From: Terriglobus saanensis SP1PR4
GTDB taxonomy: Bacteria > Acidobacteriota > Terriglobia > Terriglobales > Acidobacteriaceae
Assembly: GCF_000179915.2 (NCBI RefSeq)
Contig: NC_014963.1
Span: 1,674,001 to 1,738,000 of the forward strand
Length of the DNA: 64,000 nucleotides
Reading direction: 5' to 3'
Shown here: piece by piece, positions 35,427 to 44,038 of the stretch
How positions within the stretch are numbered: position 1 is the first letter of the stretch
Layout: each line of letters starts with the position of its first letter
Made by a program: the position numbers and the translations under genes
Notes under the pieces: generated by a model
Databases searched by the model: none
What the model saw: only the letters and a program-made list of their open reading frames with translations
What the model was told of the DNA's origin: nothing

Positions 35427-36764
35427 TTAGCGTCGTTCGCGCAGCCGTCGGATCTCTTCCATGCGCTGTGCCAGTAATTTCTCTCGCCCATCGTTCGTAG
35501 GGTGGTAATACCGGCGACCTGCAAGTGAAGGCGGCAGGCACTCCATCGCAGCCACCTTTCCTTCTACATCGTGCGCGTATTCGTATCCCTTGCCGTAATC
35601 GAGTTCCTTCATCAACTTTGTTGGCGCGTTCCGCAGATGCAGTGGGACAGGCTCTGCTGCTGTCGAGGCCACATCGGCCTTGACAGCAGCATACGCCATA
35701 TAGACCGCATTCGATTTCGGCGCGAGCGCCAGATAAACCACGGCCTGTGCCAGCGCAAGCTCTCCCTCAGGAGACCCAAGAAAATGCATGGCATCACGAG
35801 CGCTAAGGCAGAGGTTCAAGGCCTCAGGAGCCGCCAGGCCGATATCTTCCACGGCCATCCGTACCACGCGCCGGGCCACGTACATCGCGTCTTCACCCGC
35901 TTCGAGCATCCTCGTTAACCAGTAGAGCGCAGCGTCCGCGTCCGAGTTGCGCACGCTCTTATGCAGCGCGGAGATCAGATCGTAGTGCTGCTCCCCGCGC
36001 TTGTCGTAGAGTAGGACGCGCTGCTGCAGGGCCTCGCCAACGGTCTCCTTGGTCAATGCCCCGTCACCGCGTGCCGACGCAATGCGTGTGGCCATTTCCA
36101 GCGCATTCAGGGCGTAACGCGCATCCCCGCTGGCGTAGCTCGCAATCATCTCCAGCGAGCCTTCTGCCGTCCCCAGATGCATCGCCCCAAGGCCGCGTTC
36201 TTCATCGGCTAACGCTCTCTGCATCAGCACGATCACTTCGCTCTCCGACAATCCACGGAGCGTATACACGCGGCATCGCGACAACAAAGCCGCATTGATC
36301 TCGAACGAAGGATTCTCCGTGGTCGCGCCAATCAGCCGCAGCGTTCCACGTTCGACATAAGGTAGAAAGGCATCCTGCTGCGCCTTATTGAACCGATGAA
36401 TCTCGTCGATGAAGAGGATCGTGCGCGACCCCATCGCCGCTGCTTTCTCCGCGTCCACCATAACCTGCTTGATCTCTTTGATGCCGCTCATCACCGCGGA
36501 AAATTCGATAAAGCTGGCCTGTGTCATGCGCGCCACGATCTTCGCCAGCGTCGTCTTACCCGTACCCGGCGGCCCCCAGAAGATCATGGAAGCAGGATCG
36601 TCGCGCTCCAGTTGTAGACGTAGCGGCCCATCCTTCCCGACCAGATGAGTCTGCCCGGCAAACTCATCCAGAGTACGAGGCCGCATACGCTCCGGCAATG
36701 GAGCGTCTCGCGCAATCCGTTCTTCGGTGCGCTTCGGCTGCGTCTCTGCGCCAAAAAGGTCCAT
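35427..36764 (-). CDS. rarA: Replication-associated recombination protein A (RarA/MgsA)
   Basis: AAA+ ATPase that acts at stalled replication forks. Start set at ATG 36764 (MDLFGAETQPKR), because the longer upstream reading frame is the antisense/other-frame shadow of the methyltransferase gene. The 445 residues contain ERMRPRTLDEFAGQTHLVG, Walker A GPPGTGKTT (~64-72), Walker B LFIDEIHRFNKAQQDAFLP, sensor motif LIGATTENPSFEINAALLSRC, and the helical C-terminal cluster HYDLISALHKSVRNSDADAALYWLTRML, all diagnostic. The ATG overlaps the stop of the upstream SpoU-type gene in TGATG, so translation is coupled. Confidence 0.95.
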   Translation of the reverse strand: MDLFGAETQPKRTEERIARDAPLPERMRPRTLDEFAGQTHLVGKDGPLRLQLERDDPASMIFWGPPGTGKTTLAKIVARMTQASFIEFSAVMSGIKEIKQVMVDAEKAAAMGSRTILFIDEIHRFNKAQQDAFLPYVERGTLRLIGATTENPSFEINAALLSRCRVYTLRGLSESEVIVLMQRALADEERGLGAMHLGTAEGSLEMIASYASGDARYALNALEMATRIASARGDGALTKETVGEALQQRVLLYDKRGEQHYDLISALHKSVRNSDADAALYWLTRMLEAGEDAMYVARRVVRMAVEDIGLAAPEALNLCLSARDAMHFLGSPEGELALAQAVVYLALAPKSNAVYMAYAAVKADVASTAAEPVPLHLRNAPTKLMKELDYGKGYEYAHDVEGKVAAMECLPPSLAGRRYYHPTNDGREKLLAQRMEEIRRLRERR

Positions 36765-37537
36765 CAGGTCTGCCTCCGCTGTACTGAAGCCGCATAGAGC
36801 AGAAGCGATCCCGCGACCGCTGCGTTCAAACTCTCCACTGCGCCGGGGCAGGGAATCGTCGCGCGTTCGTCGGAGAGCGCCAGCAACTCCACGCTCAACC
36901 CGGCCCCTTCGTTGCCAATCATCACGGCGCACCCTCCCCGCAGGTCGATGGCTTCGGGAGTGCCACCTTCGCGAGCTACCGCAGCAATGAACCGCATTCC
37001 AGCGTTCTGCAAAGCGAACAGACGCTCGATCTCTACCGCAATTACAGGAATCCGAAACGCAGATCCCGCCGACGCGCGCAGTGCCTTTTGGTTCCACACA
37101 TCCGCCGTCCCCGGCAGGCAGAGTACAGCGGCAGCTCCAAACGCCTCCGCCGATCGCACCAGAGTTCCGAGATTTCCCGGGTCCTGGAGACGCTCAAGCA
37201 CAAGAAAAAGTCCGTCAGACCTCTTCGGCATGCGTGCTTCGGGGGGATACGCCAGCGCGGCGATCCCCTGGGAGCTCTCCGTCGCCACCGCGCTGGCAAA
37301 GACCTCGCGCGACAGCACCACCGCGTTCTCCTCTGCTAAATCCAGTTGAGAAAGGAGTTCCCGGGCATCCTCACGGACGAAGATGGCTTTCAGCTCCATA
37401 CCACTCCGCAAGGCCTCAGCCATCAGGTGAGGGCCTTCCATTGCGATCTGGCCTTCGGCCAGCTTTCGACGCCCTTCAAAGGCTGCTCGCAGCTGCTTCA
37501 CCCTGGGATTTGTCTTGCTCGTGACCACCGCCGTCAT
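36764..37537 (-). CDS. SpoU/TrmH-family rRNA or tRNA 2'-O-methyltransferase
   Basis: 257 residues from ATG 37537 (MTAVVTSKTNPRVKQLR). The N-terminal substrate-binding domain has KLAEGQIAMEGPHLMAEAL. The knotted SPOUT domain shows motif 1 FLVLERLQDPGNLGTLVRSAEAFG, motif 2 CAVMIGNEGAGLS and motif 3 IPCPGAVESLNAAVAGSLLLY, the three hallmarks of SpoU methyltransferases. The target RNA is not evident; 23S rRNA G2251-like or tRNA-like sites are possible. The start lacks a strong ribosome binding site and an upstream ATG at 37564 is possible. It is translationally coupled to rarA and divergent from the TsaC-like gene, with about 100 bases between. Confidence 0.9.
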   Translation of the reverse strand: MTAVVTSKTNPRVKQLRAAFEGRRKLAEGQIAMEGPHLMAEALRSGMELKAIFVREDARELLSQLDLAEENAVVLSREVFASAVATESSQGIAALAYPPEARMPKRSDGLFLVLERLQDPGNLGTLVRSAEAFGAAAVLCLPGTADVWNQKALRASAGSAFRIPVIAVEIERLFALQNAGMRFIAAVAREGGTPEAIDLRGGCAVMIGNEGAGLSVELLALSDERATIPCPGAVESLNAAVAGSLLLYAASVQRRQT

Positions 37538-37639
37538 AGCCCAGATTCTACGCTGCACGAACATCCGCCTCGGCAACACGAGACGGGCTGTATTCTAGCT
37601 GCACCGCATTACCTTCCCATTTGCCGTAGGAGCTTTTCT

Positions 37640-38284
37640 TTGACCGCAGAGATGTTACGTATCAACGCCGACGAGCCCGAGCCCGAACTCGTGCAGCACG
37701 TCGTCCGCTGCCTGGAGAGTGGCATGGTTGCCGCTATCCCGACAGACACCTTCTACGGCCTGGCCGTTGACCCGGTCAACCTCCGTGCCGTGGAACAGAT
37801 CTACGAGCTGAAGGGCCGCGCTAAGCACAAGCCACTCTCCCTCCTCATCGCAGATACCGCCCACGCCTACGAACTGGCTCGCGATGTAGACACCGCCTTC
37901 GATAAGCTCGCAGAGAAATTCTGGCCCGGTCCTTTGACGATCATCGTGAAGGCGGGCTCTCGCCTCCCTCTACGCGTCACCGCGCACACCGGCAATGTGG
38001 CTCTCCGCGTTCCTGAAGCAGCCATCCCTCGCGCCATCGTCAAGAAACTGGGTCTTCCCATCACCGCGACCTCGGCCAACCTGCGTGGTCTGCCCGAGTG
38101 CAATTACGCCGCCTGCGTGCGCGACCAACTCGGTGGCCAGATTCCCCTGATCGTCGATGGAGGGCCCACGGCCCGGTCCATTGCCACCACCATCGTCGAC
38201 CTCTCCGGCGGCGGCAACTCCTGGATGATCCTCCGCGAAGGTGCGATTCCTACGCACGAGATCGCCCTCGCCCTCCAGCACTAA
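37640..38284 (+). CDS. tsaC: L-threonylcarbamoyladenylate synthase (TsaC/Sua5/YwlC family)
   Basis: Makes threonylcarbamoyl-AMP from threonine, bicarbonate and ATP for the t6A37 modification of tRNAs reading ANN codons. Start taken at TTG 37640, with AGGAG seven bases upstream; ATG at 37652 is the alternative. The 214 residues have the YrdC-like nucleotide-binding features AAIPTDTFYGLAVDPVN, IYELKGRAKHKPLSLLIA, KFWPGPLTIIVKAG, VALRVPEAAIPRAI and GLPITATSANLRGLPE, then the typical C-terminal STIVDLSGG-like stretch. It is shorter than Sua5, so it lacks the extra C-terminal domain. The next gene starts 14 bases later. Confidence 0.92.
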   Translation: MTAEMLRINADEPEPELVQHVVRCLESGMVAAIPTDTFYGLAVDPVNLRAVEQIYELKGRAKHKPLSLLIADTAHAYELARDVDTAFDKLAEKFWPGPLTIIVKAGSRLPLRVTAHTGNVALRVPEAAIPRAIVKKLGLPITATSANLRGLPECNYAACVRDQLGGQIPLIVDGGPTARSIATTIVDLSGGGNSWMILREGAIPTHEIALALQH

Positions 38285-38298
38285 AAGGAACGGAGACC

Positions 38299-38970
38299 AT
38301 GGCCGCACGTCGCAGATATGCCGGAGAGACGAAGAAATCACATCCCCTCTGGATGTTTTTTCTATTCGTCCTGCTTCTTTGCATCGCGTGGTGCGGCTGG
38401 GTCTATTTTCAAATTAACCGCGTCGCTCGCGGGGATGAAGCCCGTGGGGCAGACGCGATCGCCGTCTTTGGCGCGGCGCAGTATCTCGGCCATCCCTCGC
38501 CGGTCTACCACGCGCGCCTGGACCACGCCGTGACCCTCTACCGCCGAAGCATCGCCCCCATCGTCATTACTCTTGGCGGCAGTGGCGACAAGCGCTCCGG
38601 CGCCACGGAGGGGGGCGTCGGCCGGGATTATCTCCTCGCCAACGGGATTCCTTTCGACCACATCATCGCGGAAACCCGCTCCATCGACACCGAGCAGCAG
38701 GCGGAAAGCCTTGCTACTATCGCCCACGTCAGAGGTCTGCATCGTATTGTCGTCGTCAGCGACTCCACCCATCTCTTCCGCATACGCGAACTCTGCCACG
38801 AGCAGGGACTGGATGTGCTGACCTCGCCACGTCCCACGCTGGGCCGGATCTCTGCCTACGACGCTTTTACCCGCACCATGCACGAGATCTTCAGTTACAC
38901 CTTCCTCCGCATGCACCTGAACATCGGCTGGCTCCATCGCTGGCTCGAAGGCAGGGAAGACGCCGGGTAG
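38299..38970 (+). CDS. YdcF/SanA-like DUF218 membrane-anchored protein
   Basis: 223 residues, one N-terminal helix (~20-38, MFFLFVLLLCIAWCGWVYF) then a Rossmann-like DUF218 domain. Motifs include ADAIAVFGAAQYLG, VITLGGSGDKRS, the acidic TRSIDTEQQAESL and RIVVVSDSTHLFRI. The family includes ElyC and SanA; roles in envelope biogenesis or vancomycin tolerance are suggested for some, but activity here is unknown. It starts 14 bases after the TsaC-like stop, with AAGGAACGGAGACC before the ATG, so it is probably co-transcribed. Confidence 0.88.
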   Translation: MAARRRYAGETKKSHPLWMFFLFVLLLCIAWCGWVYFQINRVARGDEARGADAIAVFGAAQYLGHPSPVYHARLDHAVTLYRRSIAPIVITLGGSGDKRSGATEGGVGRDYLLANGIPFDHIIAETRSIDTEQQAESLATIAHVRGLHRIVVVSDSTHLFRIRELCHEQGLDVLTSPRPTLGRISAYDAFTRTMHEIFSYTFLRMHLNIGWLHRWLEGREDAG

Positions 38971-39063
38971 CCCTCCTGTAGAGCACGCCGTCGCTGGAAG
39001 ACTTCCTGATTTACAATCAAGAGGGTTCAGACTCACGATTCGCCGCACCTCGTAGGAGCAGTT

Positions 39064-40464
39064 TTGCGTTTAGAAGTCGAAAGAAATTCGGTTGTAACAA
39101 GCTCCATCCGTGGCGCTCGTATGAGTTCATTCATCGCACGATCTGCTGGTAGCGCTGCACTTGCGGCAACCCTGCTCGCGCTCGCAGGTTGCGGAGCCAC
39201 CTATCGCCCCGTCGTGAGTGCGATCAATCCAGTTGGTCCCGCCACCCAGACGACAAAATATGCTGTCGCCGTTTCAGATCGAGGAAATGGTGCGGCGGGT
39301 CTTTTGACGATCGTCGATGTCTTTGGAGACACACTCCTCGTCAACGCCGATCTTGGAACCTACCCTAGCTATTTTGCCCTCGGCTCCTCCGGCTCGGATG
39401 GATATGTTCTTCACTGTCAGCGAGATGCGACGGGTACCCCTGTCACTGGCAAGTGCAACGACACTATCGATGCATTTTCTGTCTCCCCTACGTTGATGAC
39501 CAATGCGATTCAACATACTTCCCTGATCGTTGGCTCCAACCCCATCTCCGCAGTGGCCAACGCCAGCTTCTTGTATGCAGCTCAGCCAGGTAGTTCCACC
39601 GTTTCTTCGTCGACGATCGGCCAGCCGCCAGCCTTCCGGCAGCAGCTTCCCACTGGCTTGAATCCGATTTATGTCGTAGTCTTCCCCAGTTCCAGTGCTT
39701 CCACCAATGCGAACCGTCTCTACGCACTGGCACAGGGGGCTACGCCGGGCGTTAGCACAGGCACGGCCACAGCGATTGAATCTTCCACGAACACCATCTC
39801 AAACACCATCACCGTCGGTCGCAATCCCGTCTACGGCATCATGAACGTCGACGGTCGTCGCGCTTTCGTCGTCAATAAGACCGACGGCACCGTTTCGGTG
39901 ATCAATACGCAGACCAACGCACTCGACATCACCTCTGCGCTTCCCGCCGCAACCATTGCGGTCGGCGCGAATCCTGTGTGGGCCGATCTTGCCAACAATA
40001 TCAACGAAATGGTTGTGCTCAACGCAGGGGATGGTACAACGGCAGGCTCTCTCAGTATTTTGAGTATTCCCCTCTGCTCAAGCATCACCGCCGTTGGCGA
40101 TGTCAACTGCGACACCGCAAACCCCATTGATGCAGTCGGCTTTGGCACAGTTCTCGGAACGGTCCCGGTCGGTGTCAATCCTGTCATGGTGACTGTCCTG
40201 CAGGATGTGAATAAGGCCTACATTGCGAATCAGAATGGTACGGTTACGGTGGTTGATCTGACCACCCTGAAGGCTACTAAGACGATCACGGTAGGCGGAA
40301 CCCTGAACTGGATCGTAGCCACCAGCGGAACGCCTACAGGCAAGGTATATGTCACCGCTTCGGACACCCAGAACCTCACGATCATCAACACGAATACGGA
40401 TACCATCACCACCACGATTCCTCTCCTTGGAACAGGCGTAGCGGTCCGCGTCACGGCTCAGTAA
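39064..40464 (+). CDS. YncE-like beta-propeller lipoprotein
   Basis: 466 residues. The lipobox LALAGC in AALAATLLALAGCGATYRP marks a lipoprotein; the start is TTG 39064 with AGGAG nearby, or ATG 39121. The mature part is built of repeated ~40-residue blades of the type NPVYGIMNVDGRRAFVVNKTDGTVSVINTQTN (shown here only in part), which are YVTN/YncE-like beta-propeller repeats, rich in Asn, Thr and Gly. Such proteins bind partners or substrates at the outer face, but no enzymatic motif is visible. The SD-rich TTG start and lipid anchor both look genuine. A strong terminator follows. Confidence 0.8.
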   Translation: MRLEVERNSVVTSSIRGARMSSFIARSAGSAALAATLLALAGCGATYRPVVSAINPVGPATQTTKYAVAVSDRGNGAAGLLTIVDVFGDTLLVNADLGTYPSYFALGSSGSDGYVLHCQRDATGTPVTGKCNDTIDAFSVSPTLMTNAIQHTSLIVGSNPISAVANASFLYAAQPGSSTVSSSTIGQPPAFRQQLPTGLNPIYVVVFPSSSASTNANRLYALAQGATPGVSTGTATAIESSTNTISNTITVGRNPVYGIMNVDGRRAFVVNKTDGTVSVINTQTNALDITSALPAATIAVGANPVWADLANNINEMVVLNAGDGTTAGSLSILSIPLCSSITAVGDVNCDTANPIDAVGFGTVLGTVPVGVNPVMVTVLQDVNKAYIANQNGTVTVVDLTTLKATKTITVGGTLNWIVATSGTPTGKVYVTASDTQNLTIINTNTDTITTTIPLLGTGVAVRVTAQ

Positions 40465-40480
40465 TCAGAAAAATCGCAAT

Positions 40481-40511
40481 AAAGGGCAGGCCTCGATGAG
40501 GCCTGCCCTTT
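40481..40511. terminator. Strong bidirectional terminator
   Basis: Perfect 14-base-pair stem (AAAGGGCAGGCCTC with GAGGCCTGCCCTTT) and a three-base loop between convergent genes. The A tract on one flank and T tract on the other make it suited to both strands. Confidence 0.92.
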
Positions 40512-40527
40512 GGTATTGTTGTCTACT

Positions 40528-41427
40528 TTACTGTCCGATCATCACAATCGGAATGGTGGGAGTCTGTGCACCGCCGTCTTCTTCAATGGTTACGCCAAAC
40601 TTGCTGGCGACGATACCCTTCGGAAGATCGGAAAGAATCACGCTGGCGTATCCACGCTGGTCTGGCTTGAAGGTTCCAGCCGGGATAGGCTGCCCGCCTT
40701 CGCCAGAAGGAATCAACCACAGTTCGTAGGTCTTCTCTGCAGGGAGCGGATCAAGATTGCTTCCCTGGAAGACCAACGACCCCCGGGCGGCTAAATAGAG
40801 AACACGTCCTGTGGAAGGCGGTTTTACGTCCGTCTTCGTCAGGGTAAAGCGCTGGGTGGAGGCGCTCACGATCGTATCGAGCACCAGTTGCGCCCGCTCT
40901 GTACTTTCGCTCGCGGTAGAAAGCGCTGCAGCCTGGGTTCCTACTTTCTCCCGTAAGCTGTCGCGTTCTTTGTAGATGGACAGACTGAAGAGCGCCAATG
41001 CCGCTGCAGCTCCCCAACCTACCCAGGGGAAGACAAGGCCAAACACACCACGCTTTGGATCTTCGAATCTCTCGTCGCGCTCGAAACTCCCCCTCCCGGT
41101 CTCAAAGGAATCGCTTTCCAGTGAACGAAAGATTTGTGTCGGTGCGGCTGTCTGACGGTCGACGTTGGAGTCGAAGGCTGCAAATGGAACTGCTTTCTTC
41201 TCACGTGCTACCTGTTTTAATAATCTCTGTCGTGCTGCGGCTGGCGGCTCGTGCGCCTCGGCGCTCAGGGCAAAGGCGGCAAGATCGCCGCTGGTTCGTG
41301 CGAGTTCTTCGCGCGCTTCCGCCGACGTTGCCAGAAAAGCTTCTACGGCACGCATTTCCTCTGGCTCCAGAAGTTGCATGGCATACAGCGCCAGGTCATC
41401 GGAGGTAAATTCTCTGCGGTTTCCCAT
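40528..41427 (-). CDS. Anti-sigma factor with RskA-type domain
   Basis: About 299 residues. The N-terminal part (EFTSDDLALYAMQLLEPEEMRAVEAFLATSAEAREEL) is the usual helical sigma-binding domain of RskA-type anti-sigma factors, without the HxxxCxxC zinc motif of ZAS proteins. One helix (VGWGAAAALALFSLSIY) spans the membrane. The periplasmic C-terminal domain with YLAARGSLVFQGSNLDPLPAEKTYELWLIPSGEG and PIPAGTFKPDQRG is the RskA domain. It should hold the ECF sigma factor encoded immediately upstream at the membrane. ATG at 41427 shares one base with the sigma stop (TGATG). A strong terminator follows. Confidence 0.87.
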   Translation of the reverse strand: MGNRREFTSDDLALYAMQLLEPEEMRAVEAFLATSAEAREELARTSGDLAAFALSAEAHEPPAAARQRLLKQVAREKKAVPFAAFDSNVDRQTAAPTQIFRSLESDSFETGRGSFERDERFEDPKRGVFGLVFPWVGWGAAAALALFSLSIYKERDSLREKVGTQAAALSTASESTERAQLVLDTIVSASTQRFTLTKTDVKPPSTGRVLYLAARGSLVFQGSNLDPLPAEKTYELWLIPSGEGGQPIPAGTFKPDQRGYASVILSDLPKGIVASKFGVTIEEDGGAQTPTIPIVMIGQ

Positions 41428-41996
41428 CACTGCATAGCCTTTCTCAGCACAATCAGTGCTGCGCGTATCCGCGTCTTCACGGTGCCAAGGGGGTCCCCGG
41501 TTGTCTCAGCAATCTCAGAGTGTGTCAGACCATCGAAGAAGGCCATCTCCAGCGTATTGCGCTGGTCCATGGGGAGCGTGCCGATCAGCGCACGCACCTT
41601 TTCCATCATTAGATTGCGCTGCGAGTCCTCTGCCAGATTGAACTTTGAAGAAAGAACGACATCGTCTACCGAATCCTGCGGCTTCCGCCTGCGAAGCACA
41701 TCGATCGAGCGGTTCCGCGCAACTACAGCCAGCCATCCGCCCATACTTCCACGGCTGCTCGCGAAACTGTCGGGATTGCGCCAAATCTGCATGAAAACTT
41801 CCTGTAAAACATCTTCGGCTGCCGCCGGGTCGCGCAGTACACGCAAAGCAACGGAATAGACGATCTTCGAATATCGATCGTACAAGGCCGCCATCGCACG
41901 TTCGTCGCCACGCTGCACCTGAGACAGGAGAATAAGGTCCTCTCCCATCGGAGGGTTTGGTGGCGGCATGTCGTTGTCTCTATAGATAGAACGCAT
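41427..41996 (-). CDS. RNA polymerase ECF sigma factor (SigK-like)
   Basis: 189 residues with the two ECF domains: region 2, from QRGDERAMAALYDRYSKIVYSVALRVLRDPAAAEDVLQEVFMQIW and GGWLAVVARNRSIDVLRRR, and region 4, with ALIGTLPMDQRNTLEMAFFDGLTHSEIAETTGDPLGTVKTRIRAAL, the DNA-binding helix-turn-helix. Linked to an RskA-type anti-sigma in the same operon, it resembles SigK/SigL-type systems. Start taken at ATG 41996, with GAGGA about eight bases upstream. It lies divergent to tlyA; the intervening 184 bases must contain both promoters. The signal sensed is unknown. Confidence 0.92.
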   Translation of the reverse strand: MRSIYRDNDMPPPNPPMGEDLILLSQVQRGDERAMAALYDRYSKIVYSVALRVLRDPAAAEDVLQEVFMQIWRNPDSFASSRGSMGGWLAVVARNRSIDVLRRRKPQDSVDDVVLSSKFNLAEDSQRNLMMEKVRALIGTLPMDQRNTLEMAFFDGLTHSEIAETTGDPLGTVKTRIRAALIVLRKAMQ

Positions 41997-42180
41997 CGAA
42001 GTCGTCCTCGGATGATACGGCCATCATCTTTTCTTTTCCGAAAGTACTCTTAGCAGTGGATTGGAGACCTGAAAACAGGCATTAGATGCCTCAGCCGCGC
42101 AACATTCTATTGATTCAATAACGAATAGGCACAGTGTACCCTCAAGGGAGCGCAAGGATTTTTCTCGGCGTCTCAGTCTC

Positions 42181-42981
42181 ATGCCAGTTACTCTCAGACT
42201 CGACAAACTTATGGTGGATCGCGCCCTTGTGCCATCCCGCGAACGTGCGCAGGCACTGATCCTCGCCGGGCGCGTTCTCGTCAATGAACAGAAGATCCAG
42301 AAACCTGGCACGCCCATCGCCGAAGAGTCCGTCATTCGCCTTCTTGGGGAAGATATGCGCTACGTCAGCCGGGGTGGCCTCAAGTTGGAACGCGCGCTGG
42401 AGTACTGGAAGATCGACGTTACAGGAATCTCTGCAGTCGACATCGGGGCGTCCACCGGAGGCTTCACGGACTGCATGCTGCAGCAGGGTGCCGCCACCGT
42501 TCTCGCTGTGGACACGGGCTACGGACAGATCGCCCACAAACTCCGCGCCGATGCGCGCGTCCGCCTGATGGAGCGCACGAACGCACGTAAGCTGGGACCC
42601 TCTTCTTTGCTTCGCGAAGCTGTGTTGCCCCCGGTCTTCTTCGCTATGGATGTCTCCTTTATCGGAGCCTCGCTCATTCTTCCACCCGTCCTTGCTGCCC
42701 TTAGCGAGCCGGAACAACCCTGGCAGGGAAGCGGTGTCATCCTCGTCAAGCCCCAGTTTGAAGCGGGACGCGAACACGTAGGGAAGGGCGGCATCGTCCG
42801 CGACCCCGCAGCTCATCAGATCGCCATCGAACGCGTCCGCGCAACCGTTATCGAACTCGGTGCGAATCACACGGATGTCATCCCATCTCCGATTACTGGG
42901 ATGGAAGGCAATCACGAGTTCCTTCTGTACGTTCGCTTCGGTATAGCAGGCGAAGAAGTTACACTGGACTCGAATGCCTAA
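42181..42981 (+). CDS. tlyA: TlyA-family 16S/23S rRNA 2'-O-methyltransferase (hemolysin A homologue)
   Basis: 266 residues. An S4 RNA-binding domain (~5-65: RLDKLMVDRALVPSRERAQALILAGRVLVNEQ) precedes an FtsJ-like methyltransferase (~85-260) with the SAM loop VDIGASTGGFTDCML, the acidic AVDTGYGQI, and the catalytic FAMDVSFIGASLILPP / ILVKPQFEAGREHVGKGG (Lys and Asp of the KDKE-type tetrad). In mycobacteria TlyA methylates C1409 of 16S and C1920 of 23S rRNA and governs capreomycin sensitivity; that role is assumed here. It overlaps nadK by eight bases, so translation is coupled. Confidence 0.92.
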   Translation: MPVTLRLDKLMVDRALVPSRERAQALILAGRVLVNEQKIQKPGTPIAEESVIRLLGEDMRYVSRGGLKLERALEYWKIDVTGISAVDIGASTGGFTDCMLQQGAATVLAVDTGYGQIAHKLRADARVRLMERTNARKLGPSSLLREAVLPPVFFAMDVSFIGASLILPPVLAALSEPEQPWQGSGVILVKPQFEAGREHVGKGGIVRDPAAHQIAIERVRATVIELGANHTDVIPSPITGMEGNHEFLLYVRFGIAGEEVTLDSNA

Positions 42982-43831
42982 AGTTGCCATTATCTCGAAA
43001 CCGCAGAAACCTGAGCTTGCCACGCTCCTGCCAGAACTCCTTCTGTGGCTTCGTGAGCGCGACTACGAAGCCATCCTCGATCCCACCAGCGGCGTGTACC
43101 TCGGTATGCCGAACTGCTGCGACCGCGCCACCATGCCGGCGCAGAACCCGGAGTTGGTCATCGTCCTCGGCGGAGATGGGACGCTGCTGAGTGCCGCGCG
43201 TGCCTTCGCACGTTATGACGTCCCCATCCTCAGCATCAACCTTGGCTCGCTCGGCTTCCTTACAGAGGTCCCTCTTTCCGAGCTCTACATCACACTGGAC
43301 GGATGGATCAAGGGAAAATGCAGCATCGATGAACGCGCCATGATGCACGCCGAACTATGGCGCGGCGGCAAAATCTTTCAGCAGTGGGATGCGCTGAACG
43401 ACGTCGTCATGTCGAAGGGCGCGATTGCGCGCATGGGCGACTACACGGTGCGGCTCGATGAGCAGCTCGTAGCCCAGTTCCGCGCCGATGGCATCATCGT
43501 CTCCACACCCACCGGATCCACTGCTTACAACCTTGCGGCGGCTGGCCCGATCGTTATGGCCAGTGTAAACGCTTTAATTGTTACACCGATCTGTCCCCAC
43601 CTGCTTACGATCCGCCCCATCGTCGTTCCGGGAGACGCGGAGATCTCCGTCGCCGTGGAAGGCATCGCCGATCAGACCTACCTCACGGTCGACGGTCAGG
43701 AAGCGGTAGAGCTCAAGCTGAACGACACGCTTCACTGTCGACGTTCACAGTACAGCGTCCGGATGATCCGCCTCGGCGAACACGGCCTCTTCAGCGTCCT
43801 CCGCTCGAAGCTCAAATGGGGCCAGCGCTAA
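42974..43831 (+). CDS. nadK: NAD kinase
   Basis: ATP-dependent phosphorylation of NAD to NADP in the cytoplasm. 285 residues with the GGDGT motif in VIVLGGDGTLLSAARAF (~60), then NLGSLGFLTEV, ALNDVVMSKG and GIIVSTPTGSTAYNLAAAGPIV, all typical of the PpnK family. The start ATG overlaps the tail of tlyA, a common acidobacterial and actinobacterial arrangement (tlyA-nadK, often followed by recN). No recN follows; instead a REP-like palindrome and a PadR operon lie downstream. Confidence 0.95.
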   Translation: MPKVAIISKPQKPELATLLPELLLWLRERDYEAILDPTSGVYLGMPNCCDRATMPAQNPELVIVLGGDGTLLSAARAFARYDVPILSINLGSLGFLTEVPLSELYITLDGWIKGKCSIDERAMMHAELWRGGKIFQQWDALNDVVMSKGAIARMGDYTVRLDEQLVAQFRADGIIVSTPTGSTAYNLAAAGPIVMASVNALIVTPICPHLLTIRPIVVPGDAEISVAVEGIADQTYLTVDGQEAVELKLNDTLHCRRSQYSVRMIRLGEHGLFSVLRSKLKWGQR

Positions 43832-43849
43832 AACACGTCCCGATGTCTT

Positions 43850-43905
43850 GATTTGTCATTCCGTAGCGCAGCGGAATCTGCTGCCCCTCTGTGCTTTGAG
43901 CAGAG
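43850..43905. repeat. REP-like palindromic element
   Basis: A GTCATTCCGTAGCGCAGCGGAAT-type palindrome: ATTCCG (43858-43863) pairs with CGGAAT (43872-43877) around TAGCGCAG. A second stem follows (CTCTG...CAGAG, 43888-43906 region). Sequences of this kind recur in intergenic regions of many bacterial genomes; only one copy was noticed here, so its repeat status is inferred. Confidence 0.5.
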
Positions 43906-44001
43906 AATCCTGTTTCACAATTCTTTCTCTCAAGAAATCAGCGGCACTCAGAATTCAAAACATACCTGTTGCTTTCCCAATAAAGCTATGGCATTCTCCT
44001 G

Positions 44002-44012
44002 TTGGTAACCAA
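44002..44012. promoter_or_regulatory. TTGGTAACCAA palindrome upstream of PadR gene
   Basis: An 11-base palindrome (TTGGT-A-ACCAA) lies about 27 bases before the PadR start, where a repressor autoregulating its operon would bind. Only one such site is visible, and it differs from the dyad before the second PadR gene. Confidence 0.4.
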
Positions 44013-44038
44013 AATGAGCGTTGCACTGGACGGGTCGC

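Noticed and set aside
35427-37097. An apparent 556-residue RarA with an N-terminal extension
   Set aside because: The first ~110 residues are the shadow of the SpoU methyltransferase in another frame; the RarA domain and the TGATG coupling support a start at 36764.
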